A stretch of DNA of 64,000 bases from Heyndrickxia sp050281185 (lineage in GTDB: Bacteria > Bacillota > Bacilli > Bacillales > Bacillaceae_C), in the NCBI RefSeq assembly GCF_050281185.1, contig NZ_JBNNWS010000001.1:62001-126000 (forward strand). Direction: 5' to 3'. The notes beneath the pieces are model-generated. The model had not been told where the DNA came from and searched no databases. It worked only from the letters and a program-made list of their open reading frames with translations. Shown here one piece after another: positions 54,024 to 61,867 of this stretch; position 1 is the stretch's first letter, and every line of letters starts with the position of its first letter. Both the position numbers and the translations under genes were made by a program.

Positions 54024-54305
54024 TCATCGTTCCATTTCTTCCGTTCTAAGCCTTTTTAATAATTCAACTGCATCTAATGCTGATTCAAAAGATATCTCTA
54101 AAATAAGAGAAGCAAAATAAATATCATAAATTTCTGTCCCATCTTTTAGCAACGGTTCAATTTCCTCTTTATGTTGAAGAAGAACCAATTCTGCAATAGA
54201 TAATCCTGTCCACAATGACACATAATGGTCTCTAATTTTATCCTCCAACATTCTCTTGGCGATTTCTCTTTGAGCTTCCTTATATCCTTTTTCATATTCC
54301 TTCAT
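54024..54305 (-). CDS. Small protein with TGLS-type helical motif, 93 aa
   Basis: The sequence AQREIAKRMLEDKIRDHYVS followed by TGLSIAELVLL matches a helix-loop motif shared with the two genes upstream. It resembles the C-terminal motif of Rpn/PD-(D/E)XK transposase-like proteins, but no nuclease domain is present. The ATG overlaps the previous stop (ATGA). The role is unknown. Confidence 0.6.
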   Translation of the reverse strand: MKEYEKGYKEAQREIAKRMLEDKIRDHYVSLWTGLSIAELVLLQHKEEIEPLLKDGTEIYDIYFASLILEISFESALDAVELLKRLRTEEMER

Positions 54306-54523
54306 TTGAACCCTTCCTCCTTCGAAGTGTTTTTAACAATCAATTCCATAGTGGATACATTCCCCATCTGACTGATGTGATTTTCGCTTTTTAAAAACAA
54401 GTGGATAAGTTCCACGTAATCTCTAAGATTTTCTTCACTCATATATTGGATAGCATATGAGTGTTTTTTTAATACCTTTGCCATATAGCCATACCGTTCT
54501 TGCTGATTCAAACCTTCACTCAT
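54302..54523 (-). CDS. Hypothetical protein, 73 aa
   Basis: Helical, charged protein (YGYMAKVLKKHSYAIQYM, NLRDYVELIHLFLKSENH) with no recognised family. The start ATG at 54523 overlaps the stop of the gene upstream (ATGA), and its stop overlaps the next ATG. It belongs to a tightly coupled translation chain. Confidence 0.6.
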   Translation of the reverse strand: MSEGLNQQERYGYMAKVLKKHSYAIQYMSEENLRDYVELIHLFLKSENHISQMGNVSTMELIVKNTSKEEGFK

Positions 54524-54812
54524 TGATTTTCCTCCATCTTTTCTTTAACCTCATAAACAAGTGATTTTGGAACTTCTAAGTATTTTGCTATGACATCGTC
54601 TTCAACATCGTCTTTTACCATGTTTCTAATTATCTTTTTAATCCTCGGACTATGGTCCAACCTAATTCTTTCGACTATTTCTTCACTCAATTTTGTTACT
54701 GATGCTACAAAACTTACTTTCATGTCTTCTGCTAACAGTTTGGTTGCAATTTCTTTTGTGCCTTTTGATAGCCAATAACCATATATTCTTCATTGCTTAA
54801 TCTGTCACTCAT
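54520..54812 (-). pseudogene. Frameshifted small gene with TGLS-like motif
   Basis: The start ATG at 54812 overlaps the upstream stop (ATGA) and opens MSDRLSNEEYMVIGYQK. After CAAAAGGC the frame shifts and stops at 54732. One extra A in that run would join it to GTKEIATKLLAEDMK and the frame that ends at 54520, giving about 97 aa. The restored segment EIATKLLAEDMKVSF then VTKLSEEIVERI resembles its neighbours' shared motif. It may be a true mutation or a sequencing error. Confidence 0.75.
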
Positions 54813-55279
54813 TTTCGCACTTCCCTTTCCAACTTGGTTACTTGTTCCAGTGTAAGCCTGGTTGATTCTGCTACATCCTGAACAGACATAAATGGATATT
54901 TTCTTAATAGATTTGCTGCTATTGCTCTTTTCTCTCCATTGATTTGAGTTATTTTGTCTGAATCATAAGCCTCATGATTTTCAGTTTTGCATAGTTTTTT
55001 TTCTAAGAGTGATTCTACATTTATACAAGCATCATCAAATTCAATCTTTTTGTAGCTTTCGCCTCTCCAAAAATTGTGCTGTTCTTTTTCATTTCCATTG
55101 ATGACAATATGGACATTTACCAACATTTCATAATAATACTTAACATTCATTTCAAATTCCCTATCCCACTTTTTTCCACATTTATTACATTCCCAGGTTT
55201 TTAAATAATCATTTTTAACCCAACCGATTAAATCATTCTTATCCGTTCCACAATAAGGACACTTTTTTGGAAAACTCAT
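54809..55279 (-). CDS. Zinc-ribbon protein with helical motif, 156 aa
   Basis: The N-terminal zinc ribbon is CPYCGTDKND then WECNKCGKKW (residues about 8-41). The C-terminal segment RAIAANLLRKYPFMSVQDVA, then STRLTLEQVTKL, matches the helical motif in the two coupled genes downstream. GAGGTGAATATAG precedes the ATG, and the previous (broken) gene stops in that site. First intact gene of the chain. Confidence 0.7.
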   Translation of the reverse strand: MSFPKKCPYCGTDKNDLIGWVKNDYLKTWECNKCGKKWDREFEMNVKYYYEMLVNVHIVINGNEKEQHNFWRGESYKKIEFDDACINVESLLEKKLCKTENHEAYDSDKITQINGEKRAIAANLLRKYPFMSVQDVAESTRLTLEQVTKLEREVRK

Positions 55280-55285
55280 CTATAT

Positions 55286-55609
55286 TCACCTCAATGAATC
55301 AACATAGTATTCAGATAACACATTTCTAAGTTCACTTAAGGACTTTTTTGGCAGTATAGAAACCAAAAATTCCATCCCAGTATTGGCTAATACCCCAAAA
55401 ATTACTGATTTTTTCCCCAACTGACCACAAAAGTTCTCCTCTAACAATTTCAGTACGTTCTGGGAAGCCTTGGATTATGTTATAATCAATTTTCCGTCCT
55501 TTTACACGTGGAATAATTCCTTCATACTCCTATCCAGCTACCCTATTCATTTCTTCCAACTCCTCCTTTGTAAATTTAACCGCACTAATTCCCCCTGAAT
55601 CCCTGCCTC
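55286..55609 (-). pseudogene. Decayed gene upstream of the small-gene chain
   Basis: Two frames carry protein-like sequence. The upstream frame reads AVKFTKEELEEMNRVAG, an in-frame TAG (55530-55532), then EYEGIIPRVKGRKIDYN. After a shift near 55475 the other frame reads VLKLLEENFCGQLGKKSVI and ends SELRNVLSEYYVDSLR with the stop at 55286. The stop abuts the ribosome site of the next gene. Family unknown. Confidence 0.5.
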
Positions 55610-55648
55610 TTTCCTAAAATTTATTAAAAGTACATTCTTAAACAAGAA

Positions 55649-55709
55649 AAGGCTTTGACTATAGTCGTTATTGTCGTTTTTTTTTAACAACACGAATAGT
55701 CAAAGCCTT
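55649..55709. repeat. Long inverted repeat with GACTATAGTC
   Basis: AAGGCTTTGACTAT pairs perfectly with ATAGTCAAAGCCTT over a 33-nt loop that holds nine T residues. The left arm runs into GACTATAGTC (55657-55666). Unusual for a terminator because the T-run is in the loop. Confidence 0.65.
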
Positions 55710-55835
55710 TAAAGGTTATATATTTTTTAATTATTATACATTACCTCCTGCCTTTTCACTATACATAGTAAAATTTTTAATATTTTTATTATGGAGCAGG
55801 GTAAAGTAACGGTAACAATAAAGGGGTGTAAACTG

Positions 55836-56270
55836 ATGGCAGATAATATGTCTAAAGAAAAAAGAAGCAAAACAATGAAATCCATCCGTTCCCAGTCAGA
55901 GCTGGAAAACCGCATAACAAAGGAGCTTTGGAGAAGAGGGTACAGATTTAGAAAAAATGTGAACTCCATGTTCGGCAAACCTGACATTTCTATACAGAAA
56001 TATAAAATCGTTATATTTATTGACTCTTGCTTTTGGCATGCTTGCCCCCTTCACTGCAACCAACCTAAAAGCAATCAAGAATATTGGAAAAAAAAACTTC
56101 TACGCAACCAGCAACGTGATAAAGAGGTAAATGATTATTATAATAGTCATGGGTGGAATGTAAAAAGAATATGGGAGCATGAGATTAAAAAGGACTTTTA
56201 TGGTGCTGTGGATGAAATAGCTGATTTCATAGAAATTATAAAAAAGAACTTTGTTAATCATCCTCGTTAA
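55836..56270 (+). CDS. vsr: Very short patch repair endonuclease (Vsr), 144 aa
   Basis: Vsr landmarks are all present: RSKTMKSIRSQSELENRI at the N-terminus, GKPDIS with catalytic Asp50, and IVIFIDSCFWHACPLHC with His68 and His73. WKKKLLRNQQRD and GWNVKRIWEHEI follow. It nicks DNA beside T:G mismatches made by deamination of 5-methylcytosine. The ATG at 55836 is preceded by AAAGGGGTG. Its presence fits the C5-cytosine methyltransferase 2.6 kb downstream. No other cytosine methylase is in the window. Confidence 0.92.
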   Translation: MADNMSKEKRSKTMKSIRSQSELENRITKELWRRGYRFRKNVNSMFGKPDISIQKYKIVIFIDSCFWHACPLHCNQPKSNQEYWKKKLLRNQQRDKEVNDYYNSHGWNVKRIWEHEIKKDFYGAVDEIADFIEIIKKNFVNHPR

Positions 56271-56271
56271 T

Positions 56272-56439
56272 TTATGAACAATTTGGACACGTAAGAACCT
56301 TAGCATTTTCTATAGTTTTATTACCAATTTTCACAGTTTGGATACAATAAGCCAGTTCTGTCTTACATCTATAACATTTGTTGTGGAATGATTGATAATT
56401 TCGAGCATATTTCAATTGTAAAAGTCGTTCCCTTATCAT
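56272..56439 (-). CDS. Small zinc-ribbon protein, 55 aa
   Basis: A leftward ATG frame too short for standard ORF lists: MIRERLLQLKYARNY, then KCYRCKTELAYC and a C-terminal VLTCPNCS. The two CxxC pairs form a compact zinc ribbon. Its stop lies 2 nt beyond the convergent vsr stop. The ribosome site (GAGTTGA) is weak. Codon use and the cysteine spacing support a real gene. The function is unknown. Confidence 0.55.
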   Translation of the reverse strand: MIRERLLQLKYARNYQSFHNKCYRCKTELAYCIQTVKIGNKTIENAKVLTCPNCS

Positions 56440-56523
56440 AGAGTATCAACTCATTTTGGTTATACAAATCAACAATTATCAACAACATGTGGTAAAGTAA
56501 GAATTAGAAATATGGAGCATAAA

Positions 56524-56553
56524 TTTCAAATGGTTTCAAATAGTTTCAAATAG
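56524..56553. repeat. Three tandem 10-bp units TTTCAAATRG
   Basis: TTTCAAATGG TTTCAAATAG TTTCAAATAG in direct tandem, between the zinc-ribbon gene and a decayed gene. Confidence 0.6.
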
Positions 56554-56563
56554 TTGTTTTAAA

Positions 56564-56860
56564 ATGAATTAAGAGTATCGGTTCGATAAAAACGGTTCCT
56601 ATTCTACGAGGACCTATCTTTTCAGTTATTAGAGTAGATTGGTTTAGTGGGAGCGAGAGGGTATTAGATATCGAACAAGATGATGTGAAAAAGGGTTCTA
56701 TTACGGTAAAAGTTCGAGTGGTAAGTTATCAGGGTCCACATAATCCTCCTTATATAGAAGAGATTATTACTTTCAGAATTAATAAATACATAATCAAACC
56801 CATTGATTACTACAATAGAATAATTCCAGAAAATGAGTGGAAGAACTTTAATATTCCTTG
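56564..56860 (+). pseudogene. 5'-truncated secreted-protein remnant
   Basis: A rightward open frame lacking a start: SIGSIKTVPILRGPIFSVIR, SGSERVLDIEQDDVKKG, then VKVRVVSYQGPHNPPY and TFRI near the end. The GPHNPPY-plus-ITFRI ending resembles DUF3888-type Bacillus proteins. A TGA immediately precedes the frame. It is probably the 3' part of a lost gene. Confidence 0.5.
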
Positions 56861-56965
56861 ATTTTATCTTTTATTCAATTAATATGGTTAGGCTGTTAAT
56901 TAAAAAGATTATCAGCCTTTTTGTTGTACTAAAAGGGAAGGTTAGGCGAAGAAGCTGAACAAACC

Positions 56966-57361
56966 TCATTCCATATACAAGTTAAGAGTATCATTCGCTA
57001 TTCCTTCACCTAACGCTTGTATATATAAATGGTCAAGAAGGGAAGGTCGGTCAATAATCCAAGTTATAGAAAATTGATTATCCTTATCATCCTTTTTAAT
57101 GTCATAGCCAATGAGTTTTCTTTTATTCCAGGTATGAGTACCTGTTGGTATTAACCAAAACAAGACGGTTTCGGTATTATCAGCTTTCACATTAAATGTT
57201 ATCTTCTTTGTCCCTTTTGGTATTTGAACCCAAATTCCATCCTTTGGGTAATCAGTATAAAAGCTAATGATTTTAGGGGCTTGAGACATAACTTTTTGGT
57301 TATCAACAGGTTGAAACGCGGTGAAAAGACTTAGAATAAGAAACGATTTTAAAATTATCAA
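56966..57361 (-). CDS. Secreted hypothetical protein, 131 aa
   Basis: N-terminal signal sequence (LKSFLILSLFTAFQPV), then a beta-sandwich-like domain: GIWVQIPKGTKKITFNVKAD, ETVLFWLIPTGTHTW, and SITWIIDRPSLLDHLYIQAL. The start TTG at 57361 follows GAGGTGAGTCCAA. No family assigned. It is divergent from another secreted-protein gene. Confidence 0.65.
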   Translation of the reverse strand: MIILKSFLILSLFTAFQPVDNQKVMSQAPKIISFYTDYPKDGIWVQIPKGTKKITFNVKADNTETVLFWLIPTGTHTWNKRKLIGYDIKKDDKDNQFSITWIIDRPSLLDHLYIQALGEGIANDTLNLYME

Positions 57362-57484
57362 TTGGACTCACCTCAAAAAGTAGTATTTACTATATAGGAA
57401 TTGGGTATGTGCTTGTTCAACTAAAGGGGCAGGTTAGTGGAATAAGGAATCAACTTAGGGAACACTAAAATGAGGTGCTAACTA

Positions 57485-58159
57485 ATGAAAAGATACATTA
57501 TTTTTATAATGGTATATCTTCTTGTTATTGTCCCTGATAAAACAGAGGCAACAATTAAAGGATACGATATGGTTGCGAAGTCAGTTAAGGATGATATAAG
57601 TATGTATGCAAAAAAAATCGATGATTTATATTATAACTTCAAAATTGACTTTAAGGGAAGGACTTCCTCAAGACCTTTTTGGATGAACGTTACAAACCCA
57701 ACATATGCCCCGCAAATATACTACAAAGACATCAACAAGGATGAAAAGAAAGAATTAATCATAATCCTGACGAAAGGTTATGGTACTGGTGTTTTAGATG
57801 AAGAAGTTTATGTATTTGAAACAGATTCTAATAGATTTGGCGAGGTACTTGTTGATAACCCCCTTGCAGTAGTATTGAAAAATGCGAAAACCAGTTTAAC
57901 ACCAACTGAAGCGAAAATAAGTATTGGAGACAAGAAATATGTTGTAGATATAAGTCCAGTCGGTATCAAGCCTGAGAATGTATTTAAAGATATATATTTT
58001 GGGGGCATTATTAAATATGAAGTAGTAAACAATCACCTTATCGTTAGGTTAACTGCACAAGTTTCTCCAGCACACTCTATTGGTGAAGTTATTATTACTT
58101 ATGAATATCGAGACAAAATGTATCAAGCAAAATCAGTGGTCTTTCAGCCCTACAAATAA
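57485..58159 (+). CDS. Secreted hypothetical protein, 224 aa
   Basis: Signal peptide MKRYIIFIMVYLLVIVPDKT. The middle contains an acidic VCBS/EF-hand-like loop (YYKDINKDEKKELIIIL) that could bind calcium. The C-terminal half is beta-rich (HLIVRLTAQVSPAHSIGEVI). Similar proteins occur in Bacillus without known function. The ATG is preceded by TGAGGTG. Confidence 0.7.
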   Translation: MKRYIIFIMVYLLVIVPDKTEATIKGYDMVAKSVKDDISMYAKKIDDLYYNFKIDFKGRTSSRPFWMNVTNPTYAPQIYYKDINKDEKKELIIILTKGYGTGVLDEEVYVFETDSNRFGEVLVDNPLAVVLKNAKTSLTPTEAKISIGDKKYVVDISPVGIKPENVFKDIYFGGIIKYEVVNNHLIVRLTAQVSPAHSIGEVIITYEYRDKMYQAKSVVFQPYK

Positions 58160-58910
58160 AGTTGTTTAATTCTTCTTAAACTACCATGAAAATAAGTTTC
58201 CTTTAAACATAAAAAAAGCAATTCTTAAGAAGACCCTGCTCAATTGCTAAAAAAAAAATGAGGAGGGCGTGACTGGATTAAGGTCCATATCAGTATTGAC
58301 AGTACTTAACCATTTTCATTCTTTGTGGTGCAGCTCTGCTGCATGGGTGGCTAAAGGGGGCTTTAGTTCAATAACGAAAGTTAACCAATAATACCGTAAA
58401 AAGGAAAATCTATATTTACTTTTTTGCATTTTACGTTTTAGGACAATTAATAAATCTAATTTTATAAACAGCATTTTTGGTCAAGTATTTAAAATAGAGT
58501 TGAATCGTTTGCAAGTTTCTCCTTAAGGTAATATTATAAAAGGAGGTTAGTCTCGGAAACTTCTCTGTATTTTGGCAGGGAAGTTTTATTTTTTAAAATT
58601 ACTTAAATTGGTGTTCTATCCCTTTTTATTGTAATCTAAGAGGCGACAGGGATATTGGATATTTTTTTATTCAATTTAACCAGCTTTATAATAGACTTTA
58701 CGAGAACAACCAAGATGATGTCCTTTTTTCCTTTGTAGGTTTCCCATTCTTGAATTTGGTTACTTAACCTTTATTTAAATGTAATAATAGTTTAAAAATC
58801 CATTTGAGTAAAATAGATTAATGCAGTTTAAATAAAGAGTTGTAGGAAGTGTCTGAAAACAATTAAAAGAGCCTTGGCAGTAAAATCACTGGTCCAAGGC
58901 TGATTAAACA
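58160..58910. other. Gene-free stretch with hairpins
   Basis: No gene supported. AGCAATT/AATTGCT arms at about 58216-58248 have T-rich flanks on the minus strand, TGCAGCTCTGCTGCA (58331-58345) is a short hairpin, and the methylase terminator is at 58871-58900. Confidence 0.5.
58871..58900 (-). terminator. Terminator of the DNA methyltransferase gene
   Basis: GCCTTGG pairs with CCAAGGC, with an inner ACCAGTGATTTTACTG stem; leftward it continues CTCTTTTAATT. Confidence 0.75.
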
Positions 58911-60098
58911 CTATATTGTAAATTCGACCTGTTCTTCTTTAGGAGCTTTAACATTATTTTGCTCTTTGTTTTTCTGCTTCGTTTTTGAACCTCTTCTATT
59001 CTTTTTCGTTTTACCTGTTGTTAGCATTTCACTTAACTCTTCTTCCCATTTAGAAGACTCTGTTTCATATTCTATTCCAGCAAACGATTTTAAAATAGCC
59101 TCAATGATTACTTTTGCTCCCTCTGGCGGAACAGCCATCCCTACTTGCCTTCTAACACTCTCTTTGCCCCCAATAAATTTAAACCAATCTGGGAACGTCT
59201 GTAGCCTTGCTCGTTCACGACTTGTTAAAGCCCTTGGCTCATTGTAATGATACATATGAGTACCACCGCCACCACTTCCAGTTACAGTATAGGCTGGTGT
59301 ATTAGGGTCTAATCTCTTATAGATATTAGACATCCTTGCACCCTTCACATTCAACCTTAAATGTTCAGGAATACCTACATACCATGCGTTTTCCCCTGGA
59401 GGTATATGCTCCAACATTTCTATTACCTTACTTTGATGCTTTGTTGGTTCATGATTAAAAGCATCTTCTGGAATCAGTGGTTCTTCCAACGCTTGACGGG
59501 AAGTTTTCCAAGTCGAGGAATCTTTTAACGGTGCTTTCGGCACTTTAAATGTCCATCCATAATCTTTTCGGATTCCCACTATTATTATTCGATGTCTTGC
59601 CTGTGGAACGCCATATTCTTCAAATTTATACTTATGCGGTGTTATATTATATCCAGCCTGTTCCATCTCCTGAAGAATTTTAATAAATGCTTGTCCTTCA
59701 TTGGCACTTTCCAACCCACCAACATTTTCTGCAATAAACCATTTGGGCTGGTGGTAATTTAGAATTTTGACTCCATATGAATATAAAGGTCCATACTCCC
59801 CTTCTAACCCTTTAGATTCCCCTACTATGCTATAGTCGTTACAAGGAAAGCCAAAAGCCAGGCAATCAAAATCGGGTAGTTTCGTAATGTCTAACTTTCG
59901 GACATCTTCATATATTACAGTTTCGGGCTTATCGGGGCATATATTATGGCGGAATGTTTCGCAAGTTGATTCATCATAGTCATTAGCCCAAGCATGTTCA
60001 ACTTCAAACATTTCCCCGTCTTTTTCAACTTTAGCCATTTTTGCTCCAAGCGTTAAACCGCCAGGACCACAAAATAACTCTCCTTTTTTAAAAATCAT
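58911..60098 (-). CDS. C5-cytosine DNA methyltransferase, 395 aa
   Basis: Class Dcm-type enzyme. AdoMet motif I is LFCGPGGLTLG at residues 8-18. Catalytic motif IV is GFPCNDYS with Cys86, Asn replacing the usual Gln. ENVGG is motif VI, VPQARHRIIIVG motif VIII, and RQVGMAVPP motif X. The 40-residue C-terminal tail is very basic (TGKTKKNRRGSKTKQKNKEQ). It should protect sites cut by the restriction enzyme encoded just upstream; specificity is not readable. GGAG lies 9 nt before the ATG. A terminator separates it from the restriction gene, so it has its own promoter. Confidence 0.9.
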   Translation of the reverse strand: MIFKKGELFCGPGGLTLGAKMAKVEKDGEMFEVEHAWANDYDESTCETFRHNICPDKPETVIYEDVRKLDITKLPDFDCLAFGFPCNDYSIVGESKGLEGEYGPLYSYGVKILNYHQPKWFIAENVGGLESANEGQAFIKILQEMEQAGYNITPHKYKFEEYGVPQARHRIIIVGIRKDYGWTFKVPKAPLKDSSTWKTSRQALEEPLIPEDAFNHEPTKHQSKVIEMLEHIPPGENAWYVGIPEHLRLNVKGARMSNIYKRLDPNTPAYTVTGSGGGGTHMYHYNEPRALTSRERARLQTFPDWFKFIGGKESVRRQVGMAVPPEGAKVIIEAILKSFAGIEYETESSKWEEELSEMLTTGKTKKNRRGSKTKQKNKEQNNVKAPKEEQVEFTI

Positions 60099-60140
60099 CT
60101 ATGACAACTCCAATTGTTCGTTCTTTGTTCGATAGGTTAA

Positions 60141-60146
60141 ATTATA
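60141..60146 (-). promoter_or_regulatory. -10 box of the methyltransferase gene
   Basis: A perfect TATAAT read leftward, about 43 nt before the ATG; the -35 region (TTTATA at 17 bp) is weak. Confidence 0.5.
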
Positions 60147-60185
60147 CACCACAAATAGTTTTATATAAATAATCAAGTTTTGCCT

Positions 60186-60222
60186 AAAAAAAGACCCTTT
60201 ATAAGAAGTCTTATAAAGAGTC
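60186..60222 (-). terminator. Terminator between restriction and methylase genes
   Basis: GACTCTTTATAAG pairs with CTTATAAAGGGTC and is followed by seven T residues in the leftward direction. The restriction gene's last codons are in the stem. Confidence 0.85.
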
Positions 60223-61770
60223 TATATCAGTCATTGTAATAACGGTATTGGAGCTGAACATATTTCTTAGTGACTCATGGCTAATTGGATTTACTTGATA
60301 ACGCTGAAGTAGTCTAATTACATTACGTGCAGTAATAACACTGCCATTTACATGTGTACGGTCAGCTATATTTTGAACTTGAGAAGCAATATTGCTGCCG
60401 AAACCGTCAGCAATATACATAAAAAATTCCAAATTGCCATTTTGATTTTGATATGTTGGAATATAGTTATTTATCATTCTATTTCTATGGTCATTATTAA
60501 TCGTATAGCTTCTATATGCCTTTGTATCTATAATTCCAGAGTAGTTTTGTGGAGATTCTACAAATATATCAGGATGCAAGGCATGACTGCCTACATGTTC
60601 TGCTTGAAATCCAAGTTGTTCAAAAACGCCACGAGTAGCGAATTCAAATTCTGTTGCAAGTTCCGTTCCACTAATCGCCATGTTTAAATAACTCGCCTCA
60701 AATTGGCCAAACGTATCAGGGCGGAATCCATCCAATGCGTCTTCTACTTGACGGACTGTATAGCCAGTTGAATCAGCAATTTCCCTAACTAATGATGCTG
60801 TAAAATTACTAATAGGTCTTGTCCCTGCAATATGAAGCAAATCACTTCTAATTCTTCTTTCCCGATACAAATTATCTGTAACCGTTTGCCCTCCAAAATT
60901 GCGATTGTCTCTGTTTTGACCTGGGGCTAAACCAAATCCCCTTTGGAAATTTTCAATTCCATAAGGGCGATTAGTGTCAAGCGGTCTTAAACTTGTACCA
61001 TCATTAAGGATTAAGTCTACTTCATTTATTCTTTCCTGCAATATATAAATGCTTCCATTGGAGTTTCTTCCAATAAGTTGGGTGTACTCCAAATAGTTTA
61101 TAAAAGTATTTGCAATATCCTCCAAATAAGATATTGTTTGTTCTCTTGACCGCATTCCTGTTGTACTGCTCTGATACCGTTCTTCAAAATTCGATGGCAA
61201 TACTGTATCCCCATGTGAGCGATAGCTGATTATCCTTTGAACTACATGTTCAAAACAAATTGGTGATTCATTCTCCCCTTCGGTAATTACAAAACGACCA
61301 ATTTCTTCCTTCGATAAGGTCTGAACTCGATTATCAGCAAGTAATCTCAACAGAAATCGAAAGGGTCTTACTTGGAAACGATAATGGATATTCACTCTGT
61401 TTCTTATCGAATAAGGCGAAGGATACTGCAGTTTCATTAACTGGTTCGTAACAATAGGAACAGGAGGCTGTCCAGACAATAACGCTTCCCCTGCTAATGT
61501 TGTTCGGACAGTATCCGTATTTGTTTCCTTATAAATGAGACCCAAATTATATAGCCAAGATTCGTATGTTCTTGCCCCTCCTGCCCGTCTATCACGCCTT
61601 TGTCCAGGTCTTTTTAACCCATATCGTTCTAATTCCGCTTCAAAATCCAGTTGACGGTTTAGATTGCTTCTCCAATTATCTCCTAATGTTTGCAATGTAA
61701 AAACCGACAAAATATCGACAACTGGATACAATTTCCTCTTATTTCGTGGAACTTGCCAATTGTTAATCAT
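60211..61770 (-). CDS. Restriction endonuclease, FokI/AlwI-like type IIS fold (inferred), 519 aa
   Basis: The N-terminal part contains winged-helix-like sequence with LTLAGEALLSG-type wording (TTLAGEALLSGQPPVP) and NQLMKLQYPSPYSI, as in the AlwI/FokI group of recognition domains. The C-terminal part has a PD-(D/E)XK core: HPDIFVESPQNYSGIIDTK, where Asp and DTK are the expected metal ligands. It lies directly upstream of the C5 methyltransferase gene, which supports a restriction role. GGGGGA precedes the ATG at 61770. The exact family and site are unproven. Confidence 0.7.
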   Translation of the reverse strand: MINNWQVPRNKRKLYPVVDILSVFTLQTLGDNWRSNLNRQLDFEAELERYGLKRPGQRRDRRAGGARTYESWLYNLGLIYKETNTDTVRTTLAGEALLSGQPPVPIVTNQLMKLQYPSPYSIRNRVNIHYRFQVRPFRFLLRLLADNRVQTLSKEEIGRFVITEGENESPICFEHVVQRIISYRSHGDTVLPSNFEERYQSSTTGMRSREQTISYLEDIANTFINYLEYTQLIGRNSNGSIYILQERINEVDLILNDGTSLRPLDTNRPYGIENFQRGFGLAPGQNRDNRNFGGQTVTDNLYRERRIRSDLLHIAGTRPISNFTASLVREIADSTGYTVRQVEDALDGFRPDTFGQFEASYLNMAISGTELATEFEFATRGVFEQLGFQAEHVGSHALHPDIFVESPQNYSGIIDTKAYRSYTINNDHRNRMINNYIPTYQNQNGNLEFFMYIADGFGSNIASQVQNIADRTHVNGSVITARNVIRLLQRYQVNPISHESLRNMFSSNTVITMTDIDSL

Positions 61771-61867
61771 AACGATAATTCCCCCACAAGATGTCTAAAT
61801 TCAATACACAAATACTATAGTCAATATTATAGCAACTATCTGCCAATATAAGTATATCGAATCAAGA

